The notes beneath the pieces were generated by a model. The model ran no database searches and had not been told where the DNA came from. It worked only from the letters and a program-made list of their open reading frames with translations. This document shows, one piece after another, positions 26,128-38,304 of a DNA stretch of 64,000 bases. The position numbers and the translations under genes were made by a program. Within the stretch, counting starts at the first letter, position 1. Every line of letters starts with the position of its first letter. Source of the DNA: CAYLPT01 sp964385645 (GTDB lineage: Bacteria; Armatimonadota; Hebobacteria; Hebobacterales; Hebobacteraceae); the NCBI GenBank assembly GCA_964385645.1, contig CAYLPT010000188.1:11618-75617 (forward strand). Reading direction: 5' to 3'.

Positions 26128-27717
26128 GTGAGCGACCTCGTGCTCTACGACACCACGCTCCGCGACGGCGCGCAGACCGAGGGCATCTCCTTCTCGGTGG
26201 ACGACAAGCTCAAGATCGCGAGCAAGCTCGACGAGCTCGGCGTCCACTACATCGAGGGCGGCTTCGCCGCCCCCGCCAACCGCAGCGATGCAGAGTTCTT
26301 CGCTCGCATGAGGGAGAGGCCCCTGCGCAACGCGCGCCTGGTCGCCTTCGCCATGACCCGCCGCGCAAACACGAAGGCCGACCAGGACCCCGGGCTGCGC
26401 AACCTCATCACGCTCGGCGCGCCGGTGGCCGCGCTGGTGGCGAAGACCTGGGACCTCCACGTCACCGAGGCGCTCCGCGTCTCACTGGAGGAGAACCTGC
26501 GGATGATCGCCGACTCCATCCACTACCTCAAGGGGCACGGCCTGGAGGTCGGCTTCGACGCCGAGCACTACTTCGACGGCTGCCTCGGCAACCGCGGGTA
26601 CGCGCTGGATTGCCTGCGCGCGGCGGAGGAGGCAGGCGCGGACTGGATCTGCCTGTGCGATACCAACGGCGGCGCGCTCCCGGAGCAGGTGCGGGAGGGC
26701 GTCCGCGCCGCGGCGGAGGCGGTCTCGGTCCCCCTGGGCATCCATGCTCACAACGACGCCGAGCTGGCGGTGGCGAACACGCTGGCGGCGGTGGAGGCCG
26801 GGGCCACTCAGGTGCAGGGCACCATCAACGGCTACGGCGAGCGCTGCGGAACCGCCAACCTGTGCTCGGTCATCCCCAACCTGGCCCTCAAGCTGAACCG
26901 CCCCTGCCTGAGCGGAGAGCAGCTCGAGCAGCTCTACGAGACCGCGCACTTCGTGGCCTCGGTGGCGAACATGCCCCCGCCCGAGCGCGATCCCTACGTG
27001 GGCCGCAGCGCTTTCGCCCACAAGGGCGGGATGCACGTCGACGCGATGCTCAAGCACCCCAAGACCTATGAGCACATCCGTCCCGAGCTGGTCGGCAACG
27101 AGCGCCGCTTCCTGGTCTCCGACCAGGCGGGCCGGAGCGCGGTCATCTTCAAGGCCCAGGCGCTGGATCTGGGCATAGACAAGGACTCCCCCCAGGCCCA
27201 GCAGATCCTGGAGCGGCTGAAGGAGATGGAGCACGCGGGCTATCAGTTCGACGGTGCGGAGGCCTCCTTCGAGCTGATGGTGCGCAAGAGCGTAGGCCTC
27301 TACCGGCCGCGCTTCCAGCTCGAGGGCTTCCGGGTGATCGTCGAGAAGGAGCGCTCCGGCGAGATCAAGACCGAGGCCACCATAAAGGTCCAGGTGGACG
27401 GGGTGCAGGAGCACACCGCCGCCGAGGGCGACGGCCCCGTGCACGCGCTGGACAACGCCCTGCGCAAGGCGCTCGAGCGCTTCTACCCCGAGCTGCGGGA
27501 GATCCGCCTCACCGACTTCAAGGTGCGGGTCGTCAACGCCCCCGAGCAAGCCACCGCCGCCGCGGTGAGGGTGATGGTGGAGTCCCGTGCGGGGGCCGAC
27601 ACCTGGACCACGGTGGGGGTACACACCAACATCATCGAGGCGAGCTGGCAGGCGCTGGTGGACGGCGTCGAGTACGGCCTGCTCAGACGACTGGAGAGCG
27701 AGGGCGAGCCCGCATAG
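26128..27717 (+). CDS. cimA: Citramalate synthase
   Basis: 529 residues from a GTG at 26128 with AAGGAGGG just upstream. The HMGL-like barrel starts LVLYDTTLRDGAQTEGIS. The metal motif HAHND is in the middle, and the CimA-type region GRSAFAHKGGMHVDA follows. The C-terminal LeuA dimerisation/regulatory domain lies at about 400-529. CimA condenses pyruvate with acetyl-CoA to (R)-citramalate, the first step of the threonine-independent isoleucine pathway. The length and the EGGFAAPANRSDAEFF block favour CimA (TIGR00977 type) over isopropylmalate synthase. Its own promoter lies upstream, and it is convergent with the iscU-like gene. Confidence 0.92.
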   Translation: MSDLVLYDTTLRDGAQTEGISFSVDDKLKIASKLDELGVHYIEGGFAAPANRSDAEFFARMRERPLRNARLVAFAMTRRANTKADQDPGLRNLITLGAPVAALVAKTWDLHVTEALRVSLEENLRMIADSIHYLKGHGLEVGFDAEHYFDGCLGNRGYALDCLRAAEEAGADWICLCDTNGGALPEQVREGVRAAAEAVSVPLGIHAHNDAELAVANTLAAVEAGATQVQGTINGYGERCGTANLCSVIPNLALKLNRPCLSGEQLEQLYETAHFVASVANMPPPERDPYVGRSAFAHKGGMHVDAMLKHPKTYEHIRPELVGNERRFLVSDQAGRSAVIFKAQALDLGIDKDSPQAQQILERLKEMEHAGYQFDGAEASFELMVRKSVGLYRPRFQLEGFRVIVEKERSGEIKTEATIKVQVDGVQEHTAAEGDGPVHALDNALRKALERFYPELREIRLTDFKVRVVNAPEQATAAAVRVMVESRAGADTWTTVGVHTNIIEASWQALVDGVEYGLLRRLESEGEPA

Positions 27718-27732
27718 CGGCCCGCGGGAAGG

Positions 27733-28140
27733 TCAGGGGTTGGGCTGCGACTCGGCCTGGGCGCCCTCCTTCTGGGCCTGCCGTCTCCGGTAGTCCTCGA
27801 TCGCGGACTTCAGCGCCTGCTCGGCGAGCACCGAGCAGTGCATCTTGAGCGGCGGCAGCCCCCCCAGCTCCTCGGCCACCGCGCGGTTGCTGATCTCCAG
27901 CGCCTCCTCGAGGGTCTTGCCCTTCACCAACTCGGTCACCATGCTGCTGGTGGCGATGGCCGCCCCACAGCCGAAGGTCCGGAAGCGGGCGTCGGTGATG
28001 ACCCCGTCCTGGACCTTGATGGTGAGCTCCATGATATCCCCGCAGACGGGGTTCCCGACCTTGCCCACCCCGTCGGCGTCCTCAATCACCCCCACATTGC
28101 GTGGGTTGCGGAAATGCTCCATCACCTTCTCGCTATACAC
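27733..28140 (-). CDS. IscU/NifU-like Fe-S cluster scaffold protein
   Basis: About 135 residues from a GTG at 28140, chosen because a GGAGGAGGAG site precedes it; a longer frame to 28206 would run into the dtd gene. Scaffold cysteines are present in GNPVCGD, FGCGAAIA and MHCSVLAEQA, with the key Asp next to the first. The protein assembles and delivers Fe-S clusters in the cytoplasm. The C-terminal tail (QKEGAQAESQPNP) is a short extension. No cysteine desulfurase gene is adjacent. It is the last gene of the rib-dtd run, which begins far upstream near 32.7 kb. Confidence 0.88.
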   Translation of the reverse strand: MYSEKVMEHFRNPRNVGVIEDADGVGKVGNPVCGDIMELTIKVQDGVITDARFRTFGCGAAIATSSMVTELVKGKTLEEALEISNRAVAEELGGLPPLKMHCSVLAEQALKSAIEDYRRRQAQKEGAQAESQPNP

Positions 28141-28192
28141 GGCGCGCTCTCCTCCTCCGCCCGCGCAGGCGCGCAGAACGGTAACACAACGC

Positions 28193-28657
28193 CTACCCAG
28201 CGTCAACGGCGGCCCGCGCTTCGGCCTCCAGCAGGAGCGTGACCGGCCCGTCGTTGACCAGCTCGACCGCCATGCGGGCCTGGAAGACGCCCGTTTCCAC
28301 GGGCAGCCCGGCCTCCCGCAGCCGCCTCACAAACACCTCATATAGCCGCTCCGCCTGCTCCGGCGGCGCGGCCTCCGTGAAGCTGGGGCGCCGGCCCCGG
28401 CGGCAGTCGCCCAGGAGCGTGAACTGGCTGACCACCAGCACCCCACCCTCCACCTCTCCCACGGACAGGTTCATCTTGCCGGCGCCATCCTCGAAGATGC
28501 GCAGACCGGCGACCTTGTCGGCGAGCCAACGGGCCTGCGGCTCGCCGTCTCCCCTCGCCACCCCCAGCAGCACCAGCAGGCCCCGGCCCAGGGAGGCGAC
28601 CACGTCGCCGTCCACCACGACCCGGGCGGAGCTGACTCGCTGGACCACCGCGCGCAC
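28193..28657 (-). CDS. dtd: D-aminoacyl-tRNA deacylase
   Basis: 154 residues, the standard length for DTD1. It starts MRAVVQRVSSARVVVDG and includes LVLLGVARGD, the conserved LVVSQFTLLGD and the late NDGPVTLLLE (the Gly-Pro motif normally NGPVT). The enzyme removes D-amino acids mischarged on tRNA, acting on the ribose ester in the cytoplasm. It lies 15 bp downstream of ribH on the same strand. Confidence 0.93.
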   Translation of the reverse strand: MRAVVQRVSSARVVVDGDVVASLGRGLLVLLGVARGDGEPQARWLADKVAGLRIFEDGAGKMNLSVGEVEGGVLVVSQFTLLGDCRRGRRPSFTEAAPPEQAERLYEVFVRRLREAGLPVETGVFQARMAVELVNDGPVTLLLEAEARAAVDAG

Positions 28658-28672
28658 GGGGCGCCGCCGCGG

Positions 28673-29164
28673 CTAGTCCTTCGCCCCCCTCCGGGGCTTG
28701 GGGAGGGCGCGCAGCAGGTCGGCCATCTCGATGGCGGACAGCGCGGCGTCGGCGCCGCGGTTACCGGCCTTGGTGCCCGCGCGCTCAATGGCCTGCTCGA
28801 TGGTATCGGCAGTCAGTACGCCGTAGATCACCGGCAGCCCGGTCTGGAGAGAGACCGCGGCGATGCCCTTGGCGGCCTCCGAGGCGACGTACTCGAAGTG
28901 GGGGGTGTCGCCGCGGATGATGGCGGCCAGGCAGATGACCGCGTCGTAGCGCCCGCTCTCGGCCAGCCGCCGGGCGACCAGGGGCAGCTCGAAGGCCCCC
29001 GGCGCCCAGGCGACTTCGGCGGCCTCCTCGGCGGCGCCGTGGCGCGCCAGCGCGTCAAGCGCTCCCGACAACAGCCGGCGGGTGATGAGTTCGTTGAACC
29101 GGCTCACGACGATGCCGAAGCGGAGCCCTTCGGCGAGCAGCTTGCCCTCGTAGACGGTCGTCAC
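28673..29164 (-). CDS. ribH: 6,7-dimethyl-8-ribityllumazine synthase
   Basis: 163 residues. Typical elements are GIVVSRFNELITRRLL, WAPGAFELPL, LAAIIRGDTPHFEYV (with the catalytic His) and VIYGVLTADTIEQA. The enzyme joins 5-amino-6-ribitylamino-uracil with 3,4-dihydroxy-2-butanone 4-phosphate, the penultimate step of riboflavin synthesis. Its ATG overlaps the ribBA stop by four bases (ATGA), so translation is probably coupled. Confidence 0.95.
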   Translation of the reverse strand: MTTVYEGKLLAEGLRFGIVVSRFNELITRRLLSGALDALARHGAAEEAAEVAWAPGAFELPLVARRLAESGRYDAVICLAAIIRGDTPHFEYVASEAAKGIAAVSLQTGLPVIYGVLTADTIEQAIERAGTKAGNRGADAALSAIEMADLLRALPKPRRGAKD

Positions 29165-30417
29165 CGCTGCGCCTCCTTCCCGTCCCCATCCCCGTCCTCA
29201 AGCGGCCCCGACAGCAGGTGCCCCAGCTTCTCCCGCTTGGCCCTCAGGTAGCCGCGGTTCACCTCATTGGGGGGCACCTCGAGGGGCACCCGCTCCACCA
29301 CCCGGATCCCCATCCCCTCGATGCCCACCACCTTGCCGGGGTTGTTGGTCAGCAGCCTGATCTCGCACAGGCCCAGGTCGGCGAGGATCTGCGCGCCGAT
29401 GCCATAGTCCCGGATGTCGGGCGCGAAGCCGAGGAGGCGGTTCGCCTCCACGGTGTCGTGGCCGTGCTCCTGGAGCTCGTAGGCGCGCAGCTTGTTGATG
29501 AGGCCGATGCCGCGCCCTTCCTGCTGAATATAGAGCAGCACGCCCGACCCCTCTTGCACGATCAGCTCCAGGGCGCGCTCGAGCTGGTCGCCACAGTCGC
29601 AGCGGAGGGAGTGGAGCACGTCCCCGGTAAGGCAGCTCGAGTGAACACGCACCAGGGTGGGCCCAGGCCCGACCTCGCCGTGGACCAGCGCGAGGTAGGG
29701 CTTGGTGTCCACGAGGCTCTCATAGGCGTGGACGGTGAAGTCCCCAAAGCGCGTCGGGATGTGGGAGGTGGCGGCGCGGCGGACCAGCTTCTCGCGGCTG
29801 CGCCGGTGCTGGATGATGGACGCGACGGTCACTATGTGGATGCCGTGGCGGCGCGCGAACTCCATCAGCCATGGCAGCCGCGCCATGGTGCCGTCCTCGG
29901 CCAGTATCTCACAGATCACCGCGGCCGGCGCCAGCCCGGCCAGCCGCGCCAGGTCCAACGAGGCCTCGGTGTGTCCGGCTCGCGCCAGGACCAGCCCATC
30001 CTTGGCCTCCAGCGGGAACACATGCCCGGGCCGCGCCAGGTCCTCGGGCCGCGTGCTGGGGTCAATGAGCGCCCGGATGGTGGCCGCCCGGTCGTGCGCG
30101 GAGATGCCAGTGGTCGTGCCCCGCTTGGCGTCCACCGAGACGGTGAAGGCCGTCCCCATCGGCGCCGTGTTCTCCTTCACCATGGGGTGCAGATCGAGCT
30201 CCCGCAGCCGCTCCCGGGTCATCGAGACGCAGATCAGCCCGCGGGCCTCGCGGGCCAGGAAGTTGACCGCCTCGGGGGTGGCGAACTCGGCCGCGATGGT
30301 CAGGTCGCCCTCGTTCTCGCGGTCCTCGTCATCCACGATGATGAGGAAGCGGCCGCGCCGGAAGTCCTCGACCGCGGTCTCCACCGGCACGATCGGGTTG
30401 TCGTTCTCGTCGGCCAT
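29161..30417 (-). CDS. ribBA: Bifunctional 3,4-DHBP synthase / GTP cyclohydrolase II
   Basis: 418 residues. The RibB half (1-205) has IVDDEDRENEGDL and TTGISAHDRAATIR. The RibA half (about 208-410) has the zinc motif SSCLTGDVLHSLRCDCG, QEGRGIGLINKLRAYELQ and LLTNNPGKV. It supplies both branch precursors of riboflavin synthesis. Both halves look complete, with acidic metal residues and the three zinc Cys preserved. It is the third gene of ribD-ribE-ribBA-ribH, with a 3-bp gap to ribE. Confidence 0.95.
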   Translation of the reverse strand: MADENDNPIVPVETAVEDFRRGRFLIIVDDEDRENEGDLTIAAEFATPEAVNFLAREARGLICVSMTRERLRELDLHPMVKENTAPMGTAFTVSVDAKRGTTTGISAHDRAATIRALIDPSTRPEDLARPGHVFPLEAKDGLVLARAGHTEASLDLARLAGLAPAAVICEILAEDGTMARLPWLMEFARRHGIHIVTVASIIQHRRSREKLVRRAATSHIPTRFGDFTVHAYESLVDTKPYLALVHGEVGPGPTLVRVHSSCLTGDVLHSLRCDCGDQLERALELIVQEGSGVLLYIQQEGRGIGLINKLRAYELQEHGHDTVEANRLLGFAPDIRDYGIGAQILADLGLCEIRLLTNNPGKVVGIEGMGIRVVERVPLEVPPNEVNRGYLRAKREKLGHLLSGPLEDGDGDGKEAQR

Positions 30418-30420
30418 CGC

Positions 30421-31071
30421 TCACTCCCCCTCCCCAAGCCAAGCAATCAACTTCTCCGTCGCCTCCCGACCACCCCCCGTCTCCAGCAGGCGCGCGAGGT
30501 GCTTGGCGATCAGATCCGCCTCCATGTTCGCCCGATCGCCGGCCTGCAGGTCGCCCAGCGTCGTCGCCGCCAGCGTCTTCCCGACGAGGGCCACCGAGAA
30601 CCGGCGCCCCCTGGGCTCCCGCACGGTCAGGCTCACCCCGTCGAGGGCCACCGACCCCTGGTCCACCAGATAGCGCTCCAGCCCGGCCGGGCACAGCAGC
30701 TCCACCAGCCGCGTCTCGCCCCGGTCGTGGGCCGACAGCACCTCTGCCACCCCGTCCACATGCCCGGCCACCAGATGGCCGCCGAGTCGGTCGCCCAGCC
30801 GCAGCGGCCGCTCGAGGTTGACCCGGGCGCCTGGGCGCGCGGCGCCCAGGGTGGTCAGCTCCCGCGTCTCGGGCAGCAGGCTGGCCCGGAAGCCCTCGGC
30901 GTCCACGCCCTCGACGGTGAGGCAGACGCCATTCACCGAGATGCTGTCGCCGGCCCGCAGACCCTCCAGGACCCGGCGCGCTCGGACGCCCAGGCGCGAA
31001 GCGCCGCCGGCCCCACCGCCACTGCGGACCTCGCTAACGGTCCCGATCTCCTCTGTCAGCCCGGTGAACAC
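30421..31071 (-). CDS. ribE: Riboflavin synthase alpha subunit
   Basis: 216 residues. The N-terminal MFTGLTEEIGTV is diagnostic. Two lumazine-binding halves are seen: SISVNGVCLTVEG with GGHLVAGHVDG, then VALDGVSLTV with ANMEADLIAKHL. It performs dismutation of two lumazines into riboflavin, acting as a trimer. It lies 6 bp after ribD. Confidence 0.95.
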   Translation of the reverse strand: MFTGLTEEIGTVSEVRSGGGAGGASRLGVRARRVLEGLRAGDSISVNGVCLTVEGVDAEGFRASLLPETRELTTLGAARPGARVNLERPLRLGDRLGGHLVAGHVDGVAEVLSAHDRGETRLVELLCPAGLERYLVDQGSVALDGVSLTVREPRGRRFSVALVGKTLAATTLGDLQAGDRANMEADLIAKHLARLLETGGGREATEKLIAWLGEGE

Positions 31072-31077
31072 AGCGCC

Positions 31078-32208
31078 TCAGCCTCCCACGCGGCCAGTGA
31101 TAAGCAGGTCCTCCCCCACCCTGCGCACGCGGATCCGCTCCACCTCCCACGCCTGCGACAGCGCCCGGCCCTCTCCCTCGATGGGCGTCAGGGCGCCCCG
31201 ACCGCCCACCAGCCTCGGCGCCACGAAGAAGTATACCCGATCCACCAGGCCGGCCTCCAGCACCGCCGCGGCCAGCGTGCCGCCGGACTCGACAAGCACG
31301 CTCTGCACGCCCAGCTCCCCGAGCCGCTCCAGCAGCGCGCCCAGGTTGACTCGTCCCCCCTGGGAGGGGAGCACCCACACCTGCGCGCCAGCTGCCTCCA
31401 GCCGGCGGCGGCGCGCCGCGGGGGCGTGCTCTGTGACGGCGATCACGGGGGCCCGCGAGGCGGCGACGAGGAGGCGCGCGGTGGGCGGCGTCCGCGCCCG
31501 GCTGTCGGCAGCGACGCGCAAGGGCTCGCGGCCCCCACGGGCGCGCCCCCGCAGACGCGCGGTAAGCTCGGGGTCGTCGGCCCGCACCGTCCCCACCCCG
31601 GTTAGCACGGCATCGTGCCAGGAGCGCAGCCTCCTCCCGTAGGCCCGCGCCCGCTCGCCGGTGATCCACTTGGACTCCCCGGCAGCGGTGGCGATCTTGC
31701 CGTCCAGGGTCATCGCCGCCTTCAGCGCAACGAAGGGCTGCCCCGTGGCCGTGTGCTTGAGGTAGGCCTCGTTCAGCTCCTGGGCCTCCGCCTCCAGCAG
31801 CCCGACCTGCGCGCTGATGCCCGCGGCGCGCAGGGCCGCCAGGCCTTTGCCGTTCACCCTCGGATTCGGGTCCCGGCAGGCCGCGACCACCCGCGCCACG
31901 CCGGCCCCGATCAAGGCCTCGGTGCAGGGCGGGGTGCGGCCCCAGTGGCAGCACGGCTCGAGCGTGACGTACACTGTCGCGCCGCGGGCGGCGCCGCCGG
32001 CGGCCTGCAGGGCGTTCACCTCCGCGTGCGGGCCGCCGAGCTCGCGGTGCCAGCCCTCGCCCACCACCCGCCCGCCCTTGACGATGACCGCGCCCACCAT
32101 CGGGTTCGGGCTCGTGCGGCCGCGGCCGCGGGAGGCGAGCCGGAGCGCCCGGCGCATCCATGCCGCCTCATCGGTCGGCCCGCCGGAGCCGCGGCGGGCG
32201 GGCCTCAT
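31078..32208 (-). CDS. ribD: Bifunctional riboflavin deaminase/reductase
   Basis: 376 residues. The deaminase half (1-150) shows SPNPMVGAVIVK, the zinc motif GGPHAEVNAL and TLEPCCHWGRTPPC. The reductase half (about 155-370) includes VALKAAMTLDGKIATAAGES and LVESGGTLAAAVLEA. It carries out the second and third steps of the guanosine branch. The ATG overlaps the stop of the upstream membrane protein gene (ATGA). No FMN riboswitch could fit between the promoter and the first gene. Confidence 0.95.
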   Translation of the reverse strand: MRPARRGSGGPTDEAAWMRRALRLASRGRGRTSPNPMVGAVIVKGGRVVGEGWHRELGGPHAEVNALQAAGGAARGATVYVTLEPCCHWGRTPPCTEALIGAGVARVVAACRDPNPRVNGKGLAALRAAGISAQVGLLEAEAQELNEAYLKHTATGQPFVALKAAMTLDGKIATAAGESKWITGERARAYGRRLRSWHDAVLTGVGTVRADDPELTARLRGRARGGREPLRVAADSRARTPPTARLLVAASRAPVIAVTEHAPAARRRRLEAAGAQVWVLPSQGGRVNLGALLERLGELGVQSVLVESGGTLAAAVLEAGLVDRVYFFVAPRLVGGRGALTPIEGEGRALSQAWEVERIRVRRVGEDLLITGRVGG

Positions 32209-32624
32209 TCCTCGCCCTCACCCCCGCCCCCGGAGCCCTTGTCGGCCGGCCCGGGCGACAGGCTGCGGGCCACGAGCCTCGCCATGTCCCGCCACATCTC
32301 GTGCTGACGCTCGCGGAGCCGGCTCCCCACCTCTCTCATGTCCCACAGCATCACCAGCACCAGCGCGGCCGCCGCCGCCAGGCATCCCGACCAGAACCCG
32401 AGGAAGAGGGTCGGGTTGCGCGCCGGGTCGGTGAGCCTCAGCACCAGCAGGCCCAGGAAGATGGCCGCGCACAGCCCGATCAGGAGCACCCCTGCCACCA
32501 GCCGCAGCGCCAGCCGCCGCCGGGAGATCAGGTGTCGGCCGGCCCGGTACTGGCGGACCTCGACCAGCAACAGCGTGACCACGATGACGACGAGGAAGGA
32601 CAGCCCAAGGGCGATCGCCGTCAT
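32205..32624 (-). CDS. Membrane protein of unknown function, first large gene of the rib operon
   Basis: About 139 residues from ATG 32624 (a GTG at 32672 is an alternative but overlaps the predicted promoter). Three transmembrane helices can be seen: LGLSFLVVIVVTLLLVEV, LRLVAGVLLIGLCAAIFLGL and LGFWSGCLAAAAALVLVML. An amphipathic stretch with LRERQHEMWRDMARLV follows, then a Gly/Glu tail. No family is recognised. Its start overlaps the stop of a possible 11-codon leader ORF, and its stop overlaps the ribD start, so it is firmly in the rib operon. Confidence 0.6.
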   Translation of the reverse strand: MTAIALGLSFLVVIVVTLLLVEVRQYRAGRHLISRRRLALRLVAGVLLIGLCAAIFLGLLVLRLTDPARNPTLFLGFWSGCLAAAAALVLVMLWDMREVGSRLRERQHEMWRDMARLVARSLSPGPADKGSGGGGEGEE

Positions 32625-32656
32625 CGCCGTCGCGCGCCTCGGCGAAGGGTTGCCAT
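32621..32656 (-). CDS. Possible leaderless mini-ORF (11 aa) coupled to the rib operon
   Basis: An ATG at 32656 opens MATLRRGARRR and stops at TGA 32623-32621, overlapping the next gene's ATG in an ATGA. The predicted transcription start, 7 bases after the -10 at 32663-32668, falls on this ATG. The Arg-rich peptide could be a regulatory leader or a way to load ribosomes onto a gene lacking its own ribosome site. This is a prediction from position alone. Confidence 0.35.
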   Translation of the reverse strand: MATLRRGARRR

Positions 32657-32662
32657 GGGCCG

Positions 32663-32691
32663 ATGATAGCACTCCCGGGGGGCCAAGGCAA
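32663..32691 (-). promoter_or_regulatory. Promoter of rib operon
   Basis: Minus-strand TTGCCT (32686-32691), a 17-bp spacer, then TATCAT (32663-32668) with an upstream TGC giving an extended -10. It diverges from the mfd promoter 30 bp away. Confidence 0.5.
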
Positions 32692-32721
32692 GCTCGGCGC
32701 CACGCCGCCGCTCGAGGTTCG

Positions 32722-32751
32722 TTGACACCCCGCGGGCCGCGATGCTATACT
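32722..32751 (+). promoter_or_regulatory. Promoter of mfd
   Basis: TTGACA (32722-32727), 18-bp spacer, TATACT (32746-32751), extended by TGC. The predicted start near 32758 lies only four bases before the mfd ATG, so the mRNA should be almost leaderless. Confidence 0.7.
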
Positions 32752-32761
32752 GTCCGCGGCT

Positions 32762-36340
<3,579 letters not shown>

Positions 36341-36350
36341 GGAGAAGACC

Positions 36351-37217
36351 ATGCCGAGAGTGGCCGGCATCAGCTTCCGAAGAGCGGGGGCGACGCAGTA
36401 CTGCGACGCCCAGCAGCTCACACTTGAGCCCGGCGACTGGGTCGTCGTGCGCACCGCGCGCGGCGCAGAGCTGGGGCAGGTAAGGGTACCCCCGGCCGAT
36501 GTGCCCGAGTCGGCGGTGCACGAGGAGCTGCCGCCGATCGTGCGCAAGGCGACCGAGGACGACCTGCGCCGGGCGCGCGACAACGTCGCGCGGGAACAGG
36601 AGGCGATGCAGGTTGCGGCCCGCAAGATCGCCGAGCACGGGCTGCCCATGAAGCTCATCGAGGCCGAGCGCACCCTGGACGGGGGGCGCATAGTGCTGCA
36701 CTTCAGCGCGGAAGGCCGGGTGGACTTTCGCGCCCTGGTGAGGGATCTGGCGCGGACGCTCCGCACGCGGGTGGAGCTCCACCAGGTCGGTGTTCGAGAT
36801 GAGGCCAAGATGCTCGGCGGACTGGGCCACTGCGGCCGGCCGCTGTGCTGCGTCACCTTCCTGACCTGCTTCGACCCGGTGGGCATCAAGATGGCGAAAG
36901 AGCAAGACCTCTCGCTGAACCCCCAGAAGATCTCGGGGGTGTGCGGCCGGCTGATGTGCTGCCTCGGCTTCGAGTACGCCCACTATCGGGAGGCCAAGCA
37001 ATGCCTCCCCAGGGTGGGAAGCCGGGTGGAGACCGAGCAAGGGCCAGGGAAGGTGGTGGACATCAACGTCCTGCAGGGGCGGGTGACGGTCAGCCTGGAC
37101 GAGGGCGGGAGGATCGAGCTGCCCACCGAGGCCCTGGCGCGGCACCGGGAGGGCTGCCCGCACTTGAGTGCCGCCCGGGGCGAGGATCAGCACCCGACCG
37201 GCGTGAAGGACTCCTGA
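36351..37217 (+). CDS. ricT: PSP1-domain protein RicT (YaaT)
   Basis: 288 residues from ATG 36351, 10 bp after mfd. The PSP1 core (about 50-215) contains the Cys-rich signature GGLGHCGRPLCC, the PVGIKMAKEQDLSLNP block and GVCGRLMCCLGFEYAHY. In Bacillus, RicT with RicA and RicF binds Fe-S clusters and modulates RNase Y-dependent mRNA maturation. The RicA and RicF genes are not in the window. The C-terminal tail beyond 225 holds a KOW-like strand region. Confidence 0.88.
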   Translation: MPRVAGISFRRAGATQYCDAQQLTLEPGDWVVVRTARGAELGQVRVPPADVPESAVHEELPPIVRKATEDDLRRARDNVAREQEAMQVAARKIAEHGLPMKLIEAERTLDGGRIVLHFSAEGRVDFRALVRDLARTLRTRVELHQVGVRDEAKMLGGLGHCGRPLCCVTFLTCFDPVGIKMAKEQDLSLNPQKISGVCGRLMCCLGFEYAHYREAKQCLPRVGSRVETEQGPGKVVDINVLQGRVTVSLDEGGRIELPTEALARHREGCPHLSAARGEDQHPTGVKDS

Positions 37218-37308
37218 GGGGCCCAGAGAACCTGGGGGGTCGCGTCGAGGGCCGAGCGCCGAGGGCCGGTGGCGCTCGGCTCGCCGGGAAGACCACAGGA
37301 GGGCTGAC

Positions 37309-38301
37309 ATGCCGAAGAAGGTGAAGCTCGGGCTGATCGGTTGCGGCGGGATCATCCACATGCACCTCAACCAGCTCAAGGCGGTCAAGGCCGCCCAGGT
37401 CGCAGCGATGGCCGACCCCAGCGAGGCCAGCCTGGCGCGGGTCATCCAGCATTACCCGGAGCTGGCCAAGGTCCCCTGCTTCAAGGACCACCGGGAGATG
37501 CTGGACTCCGTTGACCTGGACGGGGTGATCATCGCCTCTCCGCACACGCTGCACCGCGAGCACATCATGGACTCCCTCGACCGGGGCCTGCACGTGCTGT
37601 GCGAGAAGCCCCTGGTGTGCTCGGTGGCGGACGCGAAGGCCGTCATCACGAAGGCGAACCGCAAGCAGCGGATCCTCATGCTGGCCTACCAGCGGCACTT
37701 CTCGCCGGCCTTCCGCTACGCCCGGGAGCTCGTTCAGTCGGGCAAGCTTGGCAAGGTCACCTTCATCGCCGCCCTCCAGGCCCAGCAGTGGCTCCGCGCC
37801 ACCCGAGGAAGCTGGCGGCAGGACCCGGCCCTCAGCGGCGGGGGCCAGCTGAACGACTCCGGCAGCCACCTGCTCGACATCATGCTCTGGGTCACCGACC
37901 TCACGCCGGCCCGCGTCTACGCCGAGATTGACAACCGCGGCTCCCAGGTGGACATCCTGTCGGCGCTCTCGGTGCGCTTCAAGGGAGGGGCCATCGGGAG
38001 CCTCGCCATCGTCGGGGACGCGCCGAACTGGTGGGAGGACGTCACCTTCTACTGTGAGGAGGGCGCCCTCTATGTGCGCAACAACCGGGTGCTGCTCCAG
38101 GCTGTTGCGGGGAAGGGCGAGACCAAGGACGTCACCGAGCGCCTGCGCTACAGGGGCGACGCGGACAAGAACTTCGTGGACTCGATCCTGGGCCGGGACG
38201 AGCCCCAGACCCCGGCCATCTGCGGCCTGCGCGTGATCCAGCTCACGGAGGCGGCCTGGGAGTCGGGCAAGACCGGTCTGCCCGCGAAGGTGAAGACCTG
38301 A
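37309..38301 (+). CDS. Gfo/Idh/MocA-family oxidoreductase
   Basis: 330 residues. The Rossmann start GLIGCGGIIHMHLNQL, GVIIASPHTLHREHI and the catalytic-type CEKPLV motif (about residue 98) mark this family. The C-terminal alpha/beta domain holds the NDSGSHLLDIMLW motif with a His typical of sugar dehydrogenases. NAD(P)-dependent oxidation of a sugar or inositol-type substrate is expected; the exact one is not readable. It lies 92 bp after ricT and is convergent with dnaJ (3 bp apart). Confidence 0.88.
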   Translation: MPKKVKLGLIGCGGIIHMHLNQLKAVKAAQVAAMADPSEASLARVIQHYPELAKVPCFKDHREMLDSVDLDGVIIASPHTLHREHIMDSLDRGLHVLCEKPLVCSVADAKAVITKANRKQRILMLAYQRHFSPAFRYARELVQSGKLGKVTFIAALQAQQWLRATRGSWRQDPALSGGGQLNDSGSHLLDIMLWVTDLTPARVYAEIDNRGSQVDILSALSVRFKGGAIGSLAIVGDAPNWWEDVTFYCEEGALYVRNNRVLLQAVAGKGETKDVTERLRYRGDADKNFVDSILGRDEPQTPAICGLRVIQLTEAAWESGKTGLPAKVKT

Positions 38302-38304
38302 GCG

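Noticed and set aside
32625..32761. FMN riboswitch upstream of the rib genes
   Set aside because: The promoter lies directly next to the first ORF, and the whole interval between divergent genes is under 140 bp, with no conserved RFN-type sequence.
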